Position numbers and translations under genes: made by a program. A DNA stretch of 64,000 bases from the NCBI GenBank assembly GCA_963770375.1, contig CAVYPM010000010.1, positions 1 through 64,000 of the forward strand, given 5' to 3'. The number at the start of each line of letters is the position of its first letter. Position 1 is the first letter of the stretch. The notes under the pieces are model-generated. The model was not told the DNA's origin and did no database searches. It worked only from the letters and a program-made list of their open reading frames with translations. Below, in pieces: positions 17,734 through 26,093 of the stretch. This DNA comes from DASVBE01 sp963770375 (lineage in GTDB: Bacteria; Actinomycetota; Actinomycetes; Streptosporangiales; Streptosporangiaceae).

Positions 17734-19119
17734 GTGCTGGAACGGCTGTCCTACCCGCGCGGCGAGCTGGCCGGCCGCCTGACGGCGCTGCGCGCCAGCA
17801 GCGGAGCGAGCGCCGTCGCGGTGCTGTCGACCTGCCAGCGCACCGAGGTGTACGCCAGCTGGCCGTATTCCATAAATCAGGATGCGCTGCTGACGGCGCT
17901 GGCCAGGGACCGTGGCCTGCCGCCTGCCGTGCTGCGGCCGGTGGTGCGGGGCTACGCGGGCGAGGCGGCGGCCCGGCACCTGCTGCGGGTTGCCAGCGGC
18001 CTGGAGTCGTTCGTGCTCGGCGAGACCGAGATCGCCGGGCAGGTGCGTGCGGCGGCCAGCATCAGCCAGTCGGCCGGCCGCGGCGACGCCGTGCTCGGCC
18101 GGCTGATGGACGCGGCGATCCGGGCGTCGCGGAAGCGGCACCGGGAGACCTCGCTGACCGCGGCCACCCGGTCGGTCGCCAGCGTGGCCGTGGACGCGGT
18201 GACCAGGGCCGGCGGCGGCTCGATCGCCGGCCAGCGGCTGCTGGTCGTCGGCGCGGGCCAGGTCGCCGCGATCGTGGTGGCCAGGGCCGCCGCGCAGCAG
18301 GCCGCGGTGACGGTGTGCAACCGCACCCGGCGGCACGCGGACCGGCTCGCGGCCGCCGGGGCAGCCGTGGCCGACCTCGGTGACCTGGCCGCCTGCCTGG
18401 CCGCCAGCGACATCGCGGTGCTGGCCACCGGGGCGCCGGAGCCGCTGGTCACCGCCGGCCTGCTGCGGTCCGTGCGGTCTGCGCGGCCGGGCGGCGCCCG
18501 GCCGCTGACGCTCGTGGACCTGTCGATGCCGCGCAACGTCGACCCGGCGGTCCGGGCGCTGCCCGGGGTGCGGCTGATCGACCTGGCCGACCTGCGATCC
18601 GCCGGGCTGGCCGGCGCCGGCGGGCTGGCCCACGACCTGGCCGCCGCGGAGGAGATCATCGAGGACGAGCTGCAGCGGTACCTGCGCTGGCTGGCGGGCC
18701 GCCCGGCCGCCACGGCGGTGCGCCGGATGCGCGGCGGCGCCGAGGAGGCCGCCCGCCAGGAGCTGGACCGGGCTGCGGGCGAACTGCCGGCCGAGGTCCG
18801 TCCCGCCGTGGAGCGGCTGCTGCTGCGGACCGTGCACCGTCTCGTGCACCAGCCCACGCTGGAACTGCGCGCCGCGGCCGAGGCCGGCGACGGCGACCTG
18901 GTCCGCGTGCTGGCCAGCCTGTTCGACGCGGCCCCGCCGGACGCTGGCCGTCTGGAGGGGGCGGGCCGCCTGGAGGGGGCGGGCCTAGCTGGCGGTGAGC
19001 CGGACGCAGCAGGCGGGCAGCGCCGTGCGCCGTTCGACGTGCAGCGACCGGACGTGGGAGCCGCGGAGCAGGCCGGCCACGAAGGCCTCGTTCATCCCGC
19101 AGACAAGCTCGCGGTGTGA
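17734..19119 (+). CDS. hemA: Divergent glutamyl-tRNA reductase
   Basis: It reduces glutamyl-tRNA to glutamate-1-semialdehyde, the first committed step of haem synthesis. Visible: the nucleophile Cys in L-S-T-C-Q-R-T-E-V-Y (normally T-C-N-R-T-E), S-F-V-L-G-E-T-E-I-A-G-Q, an NADP-binding G-A-G-Q-V-A and the C-terminal dimerisation helix. Homology continues upstream of the GTG at 17734 (LLSCLSVTAAHASLDVLERL resembles the family start, but without the S-H-R motif). That segment has no start codon in frame, whereas a GTG at 17651 lies in the neighbouring frame. A one-base shift near 17686 is likely. The tail after about residue 405 (repeated R-L-E-G-A-G) is non-domain and overlaps the convergent regulator gene. 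It closes the ccm operon. Confidence 0.75.
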   Translation: MLERLSYPRGELAGRLTALRASSGASAVAVLSTCQRTEVYASWPYSINQDALLTALARDRGLPPAVLRPVVRGYAGEAAARHLLRVASGLESFVLGETEIAGQVRAAASISQSAGRGDAVLGRLMDAAIRASRKRHRETSLTAATRSVASVAVDAVTRAGGGSIAGQRLLVVGAGQVAAIVVARAAAQQAAVTVCNRTRRHADRLAAAGAAVADLGDLAACLAASDIAVLATGAPEPLVTAGLLRSVRSARPGGARPLTLVDLSMPRNVDPAVRALPGVRLIDLADLRSAGLAGAGGLAHDLAAAEEIIEDELQRYLRWLAGRPAATAVRRMRGGAEEAARQELDRAAGELPAEVRPAVERLLLRTVHRLVHQPTLELRAAAEAGDGDLVRVLASLFDAAPPDAGRLEGAGRLEGAGLAGGEPDAAGGQRRAPFDVQRPDVGAAEQAGHEGLVHPADKLAV

Positions 19120-19667
19120 CGCGGACAGCTCGGCGAAGATGCAGTTGCGCAGCGTCCACTCGCCGGAGTCCTGCACCCGCGGCTCGTAGCCGAGCTGGGT
19201 GAGCTGGCGCTCAACGGCGTCGGTCCGGCCGCGCTTGGTCCGCGCCAGCCGCCGGATTTCCTCGCCGAGCTGCTCGCCGACCCCGGCCGCGACCTCCTGC
19301 AGGGCGGCCGCACCGTCGCCGTTGAGCGGGCCGGACGACAGCGCGGTGGCCATCATCGAGGCGGCCAGCGCGTAGCGGGTCTGCGGGATGACCACCGAGA
19401 AGGAGCGGTCCGACACCGAGTAGAGCTTGGCCGGGCGGCCGGCCCCGGCCCGGCCCGGCCGGACAGCCGCCGGTACTCCACGGCCAGCAGCCCGGCGTCG
19501 GCCATCCGGTCCAGGTGGAAGGCGGCCAGCCGGGCGGTGATGCCGGCGTGCTGCGCGGCCTCCTCGCGGCCCACCGGCTCGCCGCGGTCCCTGAGGTAGA
19601 GATACAGCCGCTGACGCAGCGGCTCAGCCAGCAGCGCGACCGCCAGAAGATCTTCAGCGGCGTCCAT
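18985..19667 (-). pseudogene. HTH regulator with SufR-like Fe-S cysteine motif (frameshifted)
   Basis: It starts at 19667 behind AGGGGG. The N-terminal HTH (LLAEPLRQRLYLYL, then GREEAAQHAGITARLAAFHLDRM) runs in one frame to about 19450. The C-terminal effector domain runs in another frame (K-L-Y-S-V-S-D-R-S-F to the TAG at 18985) and contains R-N-C-I-F, E-L-V-C-G-M-N and a final A-C-C-V. This cysteine arrangement is that of SufR-like [4Fe-4S] regulators. The break lies inside a GGCCGGGCCGGGCCGGGG run, so it may be an assembly slip. If repaired the protein is about 227 residues, a usual family length. Convergent with hemA. Confidence 0.7.
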
Positions 19668-19780
19668 CCGGCCCCCTGTCAGCGCCAACCCAGCGTCCAG
19701 CGCAGGTCAACTGGTCCCGCCGTCAGGGTATAACCCAATCCCGGGAGCCAGTTCCGGCGTGCCTGTGGGTCAGGGCCTGG

Positions 19781-20362
19781 TCAGGCCCCGGCCAGCTCGC
19801 TGCGCAGCAGGTCCATCAGCAGCCCGTCGTGGAACGTGCCGTCCGGCCCGCGCTCGTACTGGCGCATCACCCCGACCGGGCGGAACCCCACCGCGGCGTA
19901 GCAGCGGATCGCCTGCTCGTTGGCGGCCGCCGGGTCGATCGTGATCCGGTGGTGGCCGCGCGAGCGCAGCAGCCAGCCCGCCAGCAGGGCGATCGCCTGG
20001 CGGCCCGCGCCCTGGCCCTGGAAGCCGCCGCTGAGGTAGATGTCGATGCCCGCGTGCCGGTACATCGGGTCGTCTTCCTCGTGGTACTGGATGCCGCCCG
20101 CGACCTGACCGCCGATCTCGATCACCAGGAGCGCGCCGGAGCCGTCGCCGGCCAGGTCCGCCTCGATGGCGGTCTCGCCGTCCGGCTCGCCCCACCAGCG
20201 GGCCACCGACGGCTCGGCCAGGATCGCCCGCAGCCGCGCGGCGTCGCCGGGCTGCCCCGGGCGGATCCGCAGCCGGCCAGCCGTGAGCACCGGCCGGGCC
20301 GCGGGCGCGGGCCCGACCTGGGCGTCGCTGCCCGGCCCCGGCTGGTCCCCCGCTGCGGTCAT
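19781..20362 (-). CDS. GNAT N-acetyltransferase, AAC(6')-like
   Basis: 193 residues from the ATG at 20362, chosen because GGGGGA lies 6 bases upstream; an in-frame ATG at 20404 is less well placed. The start of the domain (TAGRLRIRPGQPGDAARLRAIL, then V-A-R-W-W-G) matches AAC(6')-type acetyltransferases. The acetyl-CoA pyrophosphate loop is Q-G-Q-G-A-G-R-Q-A, and NEQAIRCYAAVGFRPVGVMRQYER follows, giving the usual C-terminal strands. The acceptor may be an aminoglycoside or another amine; no other resistance gene is adjacent. Confidence 0.83.
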   Translation of the reverse strand: MTAAGDQPGPGSDAQVGPAPAARPVLTAGRLRIRPGQPGDAARLRAILAEPSVARWWGEPDGETAIEADLAGDGSGALLVIEIGGQVAGGIQYHEEDDPMYRHAGIDIYLSGGFQGQGAGRQAIALLAGWLLRSRGHHRITIDPAAANEQAIRCYAAVGFRPVGVMRQYERGPDGTFHDGLLMDLLRSELAGA

Positions 20363-20520
20363 CTGGCGTCCCCCGTTGCCCGGTTTCATCACGATTTGGC
20401 GCACGCCGCGTCTCGCTCACGCTAGTCCCTGGACGCCAGCCGGAGCACGTTTACCATTAGCCACAGAAACTAAGCGGCGGTTCATTGCAGCCGGCCCGAG
20501 CACCAGCGAGGATGACCGTT

Positions 20521-22078
20521 ATGACCGCTGCTCCCATGCCCGACATCCTGTCGGTCTACGCCTCGACCCAGCCGGACAAGCCGGCTGTCATCGACGACCG
20601 GCCCGGCGCGGATGTTCTTCACGTGGACGTACGCCGAGCTGGAGGCGCAGTCCAACCGGCTGGCCAACACGCTGGCCTCGCTGGGCGTGGGCAGCGGCGA
20701 CAAGCTGATCTGGTGCGGGCCCAACTCGCCGCAGGTCGTCGCGGTCGTCAACGCGACCAGGAAGCTCGGCGCGGTCGCGGTGCCGCTGAACTACCGGCTG
20801 ACCCCCGAGGAAGCCGCCTACATCGTCACCCACTCGGACGCGTGCGCGGCGTACGTGGACGCGGAGTACGCGCACCTGATCCCGGCGCCAGGGGGCAGCC
20901 TGCGCCATGTGCTGGTGCACAGCGGCCCCGCCGCCGACGGCGCCCTCGGCGAGGACCTCGTGGCCCAGGCCTCCGCCGAGCCGCCGGCCAAGGAGTCCGA
21001 GGAACCCGGCGCGACGATGATCTACACATCGGGGACGACCGGCAAGCCCAAGGGCGCCTACCGCCGGGCCACCGACCAGAACACGGCCATCGCGCTGATC
21101 AGCAAGATCGGCTACACCCCGGACGACGTGTACCTGACCTCGGGCCCGCTCTACCACAGCGGCCCGCTGGCCTTCATGAGCGTCGGCCTGCTGCTCGGCC
21201 AGACGGTCATCATCCAGCGGAAGTTCGAGCCCGAGGACTGGCTGCGGCTGGTCGACAAGTACAAGGTCAGCTCGACCTTCTCCGCCCCGCCGCTGGTCCG
21301 GCTCGTGTGCGCGCAGCCCGCCGAGGTCAAGGCCCGCTACGACCGGTCGTCCATGCGGATCATGCTGGCCAACGCGGCGCCGTGGAGCTTCGCGCTCAAG
21401 CAGGCCTACGTGGCCGACTTCCCGCCCGAGTCGCTCTGGGAGATCTACGGCTCGACCGAGCTCGGGGTCAACTGCGTGCTCGAGCCCAAGGACCAGCTCC
21501 GCAAGCCAGGCTCGTGCGGCCTGCCCGCGCCCGGCCAGGAGATCCGCCTGCTCGACCCCGAAGGCAACGAGGTCACCGGCACCGGCCCGGAGAACTCCGG
21601 CGAGCTGTACGTCCGCTCGGCCGGTGTCTTCCACGAGTACTACAAGCAGCCCGACAGCTACGCGGCCACCATGCACGGCGACTTCCACACCGTCGGCGAC
21701 ATCGCCTACCGCGACGACGAGGGCTACTACTACATCTGCGACCGCAAGAACGACATGATCATCTCCGGCGGTATGAACATCTACCCGGCCGAGCTCGAGG
21801 CCGCGCTGGAGCAGCATCCGGGCATTTTCGACGTGGCCGTGTTCGGCATCCCGTCCGAGGAGTGGGGCGAGCAGGTGCACGCCGCCGTGGTCCCGGCGCC
21901 GGGCGTGACCCTTACCGAAGCCGACGTCATCGCCTACGCCCGCGAGCACCTGGCCAACTACAAGATCCCGCGCTCGGTGTCGTTCATCGACGAGCTTCCC
22001 CGCACCGGCTCGGGCAAGCTCCTCAAGCGCCAGCTCCGCGCCCCGTTCTGGGCCTGCCGCACCACCCAGGTCGGCTAG
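20521..22078 (+). CDS. Acyl-CoA synthetase (FadD-like), N-terminal frameshift
   Basis: The N-terminal MTAAPMPDILSVYASTQ reads from the ATG at 20521 (GAGG upstream) in one frame to about 20608. The rest, from residue M-F-F-T-W-T-Y-A-E-L at 20612, is in the next frame and is intact to 22078. Adenylation motifs present: Y-T-S-G-T-T-G-K-P-K-G, the Y-G-S-T-E loop, D-F-H-T-V-G-D and the Lys in T-G-S-G-K-L-L-K-R. Joined, the enzyme is about 519 residues, normal for a fatty-acid or steroid-side-chain CoA ligase. A single base gained in the GGCGCGGATG region explains the break. The substrate is unknown; the lipid-degradation theme is shared with the KstR-like boxes further right. Confidence 0.82.
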
Positions 22079-22222
22079 GCGTCCTCACGGCCCGGGGGCC
22101 CGGGGGTAGGCGCAGATCACGCTGGTGAAGGTGGGGCCGGCCGGGCGACGACGATGACCGCCGCCCGGCGGGGTCGTGTGCTGGTCCTCATGGTGCCGCT
22201 CCCAGAAATGGCCGGTGCCAGC

Positions 22223-23132
22223 TCAGCACCATTCCGTCATTCTGTCCACGGGTCGCGGGGGCCGGGCGGCGATGGCGTCGAGCGTGAGGTCGGTGGTGGT
22301 GAGGTAGGCCGCGGCCTGGCTCAGCCGGATCCGGGACAGGAGCTGGATCGGCGGCTCGCCCGCGGCCGCGCGGAACCGGGTGGCGAACGCGGTGCGGGAC
22401 AGGCCCGTTTCGCGGGCCAGAGCGGGCAGGGTCCAGGGCCGGGCCGGGTCCTCGCGGAGCAGGGCGATGGCGCGGGCGATCAGCGGGTCGGCCAGCGGCG
22501 CCGGGCGGAGCAGGCCGGCCTGGGCGGCGCCGGTCAGGTAGGCCCGCAGCGCCTGGGTCAGGAACACGTCGGCCAGCCGGGCGAAGATGGCCTGGGCGCC
22601 GGGCGCCGGGGCGTCGGCTTCCTGCCGGGCCAGCGCGAAGACCGGGCCGATCCAGGCGGAGAGCAGGGCCGCCCGGGGCGACATGGTCACGACCGGCGGC
22701 AGCAGCGCCAGCACGGTGCCCGGGTCCGCGCCCGGCGCCGGGTCTGCGAGCGTGAACCCGCCGCACAGCAGCCGGGTGCGGGCCCCGCCGCCGCCGCAGA
22801 CCAGCCGGGCGTCGGCGTCCAGCGGGTGATCGGCGATCAGCTGGTCCAGGCCGGTCACCGGGGAGTCCAGGGCGTCGCTCACCGTGTGCCGCTCGCCGCC
22901 GGGCAGGATGGCCAGGTCGCCGGGCCCGAGCCACACCGGTTCCGAGCCGGCGCAGCCGCAGCCAGCAGCCGCCCTCGAGGACGACGTGGAACTTGGCCAC
23001 CCCGGCGCCCTCGACCTCGAAGCCCCAGGGCGCGCCCAGGTCCGACAGGCAGTACACGCTGCTGCGGGTGGACAGCGCGGACAGCAGCGCGGTGACCTCG
23101 GTGTCGGGGGCGGTGCGGTTCAGCAGCTTCAT
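22223..23132 (-). pseudogene. AraC-family regulator, frameshifted and C-terminally truncated
   Basis: The N-terminal cupin part begins at 23132 (M-K-L-L-N-R-T, then S-V-Y-C-L-S-D-L-G-A-P-W-G-F) and runs to about 22945. The remainder (V-W-L-G-P-G-D-L-A-I-L-P-G-G) continues in another frame to 22223. The first HTH (WTLPALARETGLSRTAFATRF) is intact, but the second breaks off after LTLDAIAAR: the expected V-G-Y-x-S-E block is missing, replaced by P-P-R-P-V-D-R-M-T-E. The gene therefore lacks its second recognition helix. The truncation point coincides with a 17-base sequence repeated at 23609. Confidence 0.75.
22244..22260. repeat. 17-bp direct repeat, left copy
   Basis: GTCCACGGGTCGCGGGG, identical to 23609-23625. 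On the minus strand both copies read C-terminal residues P-R-D-P-W-T-(D/E) followed by a stop codon. The left copy lies at the truncated end of the AraC gene. Confidence 0.7.
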
Positions 23133-23285
23133 GACGTGCCATCCGGGCCGGCGGCCGTGAACGACCGGACAACAGGATTGTCCTGCCGAACATAGCCAGC
23201 CGGATCGCGGTCACGCAATGCTGACTGCCCGGCGGGACCGTCCCGGCCCGCGTTTGACCTGGTCAGCGGCAGAACGGAGACAGCC

Positions 23286-23600
23286 ATGGCAACGTTCCTG
23301 GTCACCTATCACGACGGCGGCCCGATGCCCGAGTCGGCCGCCGCGCGGGAGCAGATGATGGCCGCGTTCCAGGCCTGGGCGGCCAGCGTGGGCGACGCCA
23401 TGATCGACCCCGGCGCCCCGCTCGGGCCCCGCCGGACCGTCACCGGCAGCGGCGTCTCCGACACGCCCGCCGACGCCACCCTGGGCGGGTACACGCTGCT
23501 GAGCGCGGACTCGCTGGACGACGCAGTCAAGGCCGTCGAGGGTCACCCGTTCGTCAGCCGCGGCGGCACGCTCCAGGTCAGCCAGGTCGTCGCGCCGTAG
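23286..23600 (+). CDS. YCII-related (DGPF-type) protein
   Basis: 104 residues starting M-A-T-F-L-V-T-Y-H-D-G-G, with GGAGA upstream. It has the ferredoxin-like YCII fold pattern: the initial strand, a long helix (REQMMAAFQAWAASVGDAMIDPG), and the closing segment GGYTLLSADSLDDAVKAVEGHPFV, which is highly typical. Members often accompany extracytoplasmic sigma factors or serve as small dehydrochlorinase-like enzymes, but here the neighbours are a broken AraC gene and a PPOX protein, so no role can be assigned. Confidence 0.85.
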   Translation: MATFLVTYHDGGPMPESAAAREQMMAAFQAWAASVGDAMIDPGAPLGPRRTVTGSGVSDTPADATLGGYTLLSADSLDDAVKAVEGHPFVSRGGTLQVSQVVAP

Positions 23601-23825
23601 CTCAGTCGGTCCACGGGTCGCGGGGCGGCAGGCCCAGCTCGACCCGGATCCGGTCGCGCTCGGCGCGCCAGGGCGAGGATGTGATCATCGCCGGGCTCGG
23701 TCTCCAACTGACGACGCCCGGCGGATCTTCGGCGACTGGAAGGAGCCCCGGCCCTATATCCGGATCGTGCCCCAGCCCAGCTGACCGGTCCGGTCAGGCC
23801 GGCCTGCCTCAGGCCTCTCGGTCGA
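23601..23825. other. Intergenic stretch with two C-terminal gene fragments
   Basis: No complete gene seen. On the minus strand 23605-23691 encodes W-R-A-E-R-D-R-I-R-V-E-L-G-L-P-P-R-D-P-W-T-D then stop. On the plus strand 23714-23784 encodes D-A-R-R-I-F-G-D-W-K-E-P-R-P-Y then I-R-I-V-P-Q-P-S and stop. Both look like ends of real proteins without their beginnings. Contains the right copy of the 17-bp repeat (23609-23625). Confidence 0.4.
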
Positions 23826-24224
23826 CTACACCGAGCGGGCGGTCATGGCCTGCTCGCCGGGGTTGATGCCGAACGAGATGATGCGGGTCGGCCGGATGCG
23901 CACGATGGTGTCCTCGAAGGCGTCGCCGAACGCCTTGCCGCCCTCCGTGCTGACCTCGGCCGTGCCGCGGATCTCGATCATGCGCGGCTGCCAGGGCGGC
24001 TGGACGTCGTCCACCACGATGCTGGCCCGGCCGGTGCGCTGCACGTCCCGCAGCTTCTTGGTCTGGCTCATCCGCATCCCGCCCACGTCGATCGCGTCGT
24101 GATCCGGGTCGTAGCGGAACGAGGTGGGCACCACGTGCGGCTGCCCGTCGGCGCCGACGGTGGCAATCCGGCCCAGCCGCTGGCTGGCCAGGTACTCGAG
24201 CTCTGAATCCGTGAAGACGCTCAT
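23826..24224 (-). CDS. PPOX-class F420-dependent oxidoreductase-like protein
   Basis: 132 residues beginning MSVFTDSELEYLASQRLGR, the standard opening of actinobacterial PPOX-class (split beta-barrel) proteins annotated as F420-dependent. Typical features: A-T-V-G-A-D-G-Q-P-H-V-V-P-T-S-F-R-Y, then the VGGMRMSQTKKLRDV strand-helix and R-P-T-R-I-I-S-F-G-I near the C-terminus. It would bind F420 or flavin as a homodimer; the natural substrate is unknown. Divergent from the MOSC-reductase gene, with an 81-base gap. Confidence 0.86.
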   Translation of the reverse strand: MSVFTDSELEYLASQRLGRIATVGADGQPHVVPTSFRYDPDHDAIDVGGMRMSQTKKLRDVQRTGRASIVVDDVQPPWQPRMIEIRGTAEVSTEGGKAFGDAFEDTIVRIRPTRIISFGINPGEQAMTARSV

Positions 24225-24305
24225 GCCCCGCTAACCGGGGTCCGGGCCGGCCCATTCCGCCGGGCCTGGACGGGACCGGCCCGGAGCCGGCAGGATTGGA
24301 CGGCG

Positions 24306-26033
24306 ATGCCTGCCCCGGTGCTGCTGTCGGTGAACGTGGGCCTGCCGCGTGACGTTCCGTGGCAGGGCCGGACCGTGCACACCGGCGTGTGGAAGTACGC
24401 CGTGGACGGGCCCGCCATGGTGCGGCGGCTGAATATCGACGGTGACGGCCAGGGCGACCTTGCCGGGCACGGCGGCGAGCAGCGCGCCGTGATGGTCTAC
24501 CAGATCGGGTCGTACCGGCACTGGGAGCAGCATTTCGGCCGCGACGACTTCAGCTACGGCCAGTTCGGCGAGAACCTGACCGTCGACGGCCTGGCCGACG
24601 ACGAGGTCTGCATCGGGGACCGGTACCGCATCGGCGAAGCCGAGTTCGAGGTCAGCCAGCCGCGGGTCACCTGCTACCGCGTCGGACTGCGGATGGGCCA
24701 GCCGGAACTGCCCGCGCTGCTGGTCAGCCACCACCGCCCCGGGTTCTACATGCGGGTCATCACCGAGGGCCGCATCCGGGCCGGGGACCCGATCGTCAAG
24801 ACCAGGACCGGCCCCGGCGCGCTGAGTGTGGCGGACACCGACGCGCTGCTGTACCTCCCCGGCAAGGATCCCGCGACGCTGCGCCGCGCGCTGGGGATCC
24901 CGGCGCTGAGCCCGGGCTGGCAGGGCTCGTTCCGCGACCTGCTGGCCGCCGCCGACGGGGCCAGCACCGCCAAGGCGGCCAGTACCGGCACCGCCGCCGG
25001 CGCCAAACCCGCCTGGCCCGGGTTCCGCGCCCTCCGTGTCCAGCAGGTCGTGGCCGAGACCGCTGCGGTGACCTCGATCTACCTGACCGCCGCCGGCGGG
25101 GAACCGCTCCCGCCGGCCCGGCCCGGGCAGTACCTGGCCCTGCGGGTCACCGGCGCGGGCCAGCCCGCCCCGGTACGCAGCTACTCGCTGTCCGCGGAAA
25201 CGAAGGGCGGCACCTACCGGATCAGCGTGAAGCACGAGCCGCACGGCGCCGTCAGCGGCTACCTGAACACGGCCCTGCAACTGGGTGCGACCCTGGAGGC
25301 GGCCGCGCCCCGCGGCGAGTTCGTCCTCGACGGCGGGACCGGCCCTGTCCTGCTGATCTCCGCCGGCATTGGCATCACACCCGTCCTGGCCATGCTGCAC
25401 GAACTGTCCGCTTCCGCCCGCAACCGCGAGGTGTGGTGGATCCACAGCGCCCGCGGGCCGCGGGACGACCCGCTGGCCGCCGAGGCGCACGCGCTGCTCG
25501 CCCCGCTGCCGCGGGCCCGCGAGCACATCTTCTACAGCTCCGCGGGCGGCCGGCTCAGCAAGGAGAAGATCCTCGCCCTCGGTTTGCCGCCCGGCGCCAC
25601 CGCTTATATCTGCGGACCGACCGGGTTCATGTCGGATATGGAGTACGCACTGACGGCCGCGGGCCTTGACCCAGGGCGGATCCGCACCGAGCTGTTCGGC
25701 TCCCTGCCGCCCAGCACGCCGGGCATCACCAGCCAGGTCAGCAGGCCACCGCACCAGCCGGACGGCCCGCCCGGCACCGGCCCGCTGGTCACGTTCGCGC
25801 GCAGCGGCCTGTCGGTGCCGTTCGACGCGGCCCGCGGCAGCGTGCTCGATCTCGCTGACGCCTGCGACGTCCCGGTCCGCTGGAGCTGCCGGACCGGCGT
25901 ATGCCAGACCTGCGTGACCCCGCTGCTGTCCGGGGAGATCAGCTACCAGCCCGACCCGCTGGAGGACCCGCCCGGCGGCCAGGTGCTGATCTGCTGCGCC
26001 CAGCCGCGCACCGACATCGTCCTGGACCTGTAA
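24306..26033 (+). CDS. MOSC - ferredoxin reductase - 2Fe-2S fusion protein
   Basis: 575 residues. The first ~165 are a MOSC domain of the YiiM type (GDLAGHGGEQRAVMVY, FGENLTVDG, QPRVTCYRVGLRMG). An Ala-rich linker follows. From about 238 comes an FAD-binding reductase domain with R-S-Y-S-L-S near residue 291 and an NAD(P) lobe starting SAGIGITP. The C-terminal plant-type 2Fe-2S domain carries C528-R-T-G-V-C533-Q-T-C536 and C563/C564. YiiM-type MOSC proteins reduce N-hydroxylated bases with Mo-bound cofactor, receiving electrons from partner proteins; here the electron chain NAD(P)H-FAD-2Fe-2S is fused to the Mo domain. The conserved Mo-ligand Cys is probably the one in V-T-C-Y-R. Confidence 0.9.
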   Translation: MPAPVLLSVNVGLPRDVPWQGRTVHTGVWKYAVDGPAMVRRLNIDGDGQGDLAGHGGEQRAVMVYQIGSYRHWEQHFGRDDFSYGQFGENLTVDGLADDEVCIGDRYRIGEAEFEVSQPRVTCYRVGLRMGQPELPALLVSHHRPGFYMRVITEGRIRAGDPIVKTRTGPGALSVADTDALLYLPGKDPATLRRALGIPALSPGWQGSFRDLLAAADGASTAKAASTGTAAGAKPAWPGFRALRVQQVVAETAAVTSIYLTAAGGEPLPPARPGQYLALRVTGAGQPAPVRSYSLSAETKGGTYRISVKHEPHGAVSGYLNTALQLGATLEAAAPRGEFVLDGGTGPVLLISAGIGITPVLAMLHELSASARNREVWWIHSARGPRDDPLAAEAHALLAPLPRAREHIFYSSAGGRLSKEKILALGLPPGATAYICGPTGFMSDMEYALTAAGLDPGRIRTELFGSLPPSTPGITSQVSRPPHQPDGPPGTGPLVTFARSGLSVPFDAARGSVLDLADACDVPVRWSCRTGVCQTCVTPLLSGEISYQPDPLEDPPGGQVLICCAQPRTDIVLDL

Positions 26034-26072
26034 GGCCGGGCCTGGCGGCCAGGGGAAATGCCCCGGAGCGTG

Positions 26073-26093
26073 GCCCCGGGCGGCCCGCGGGGC
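26073..26093. terminator. Candidate hairpin between convergent genes
   Basis: GCCCCG and CGGGGC flank a GC-rich loop between the MOSC fusion (ends 26033) and the DMT exporter gene (ends 26093, minus). It overlaps the stop of the latter by one base. GC-only stem, no T-run; weak call. Confidence 0.3.

Noticed and set aside
22244..23625. Insertion sequence or transposon bounded by the 17-bp repeats
   Set aside because: No transposase, terminal inverted repeats or target-site duplication was seen in the interval.
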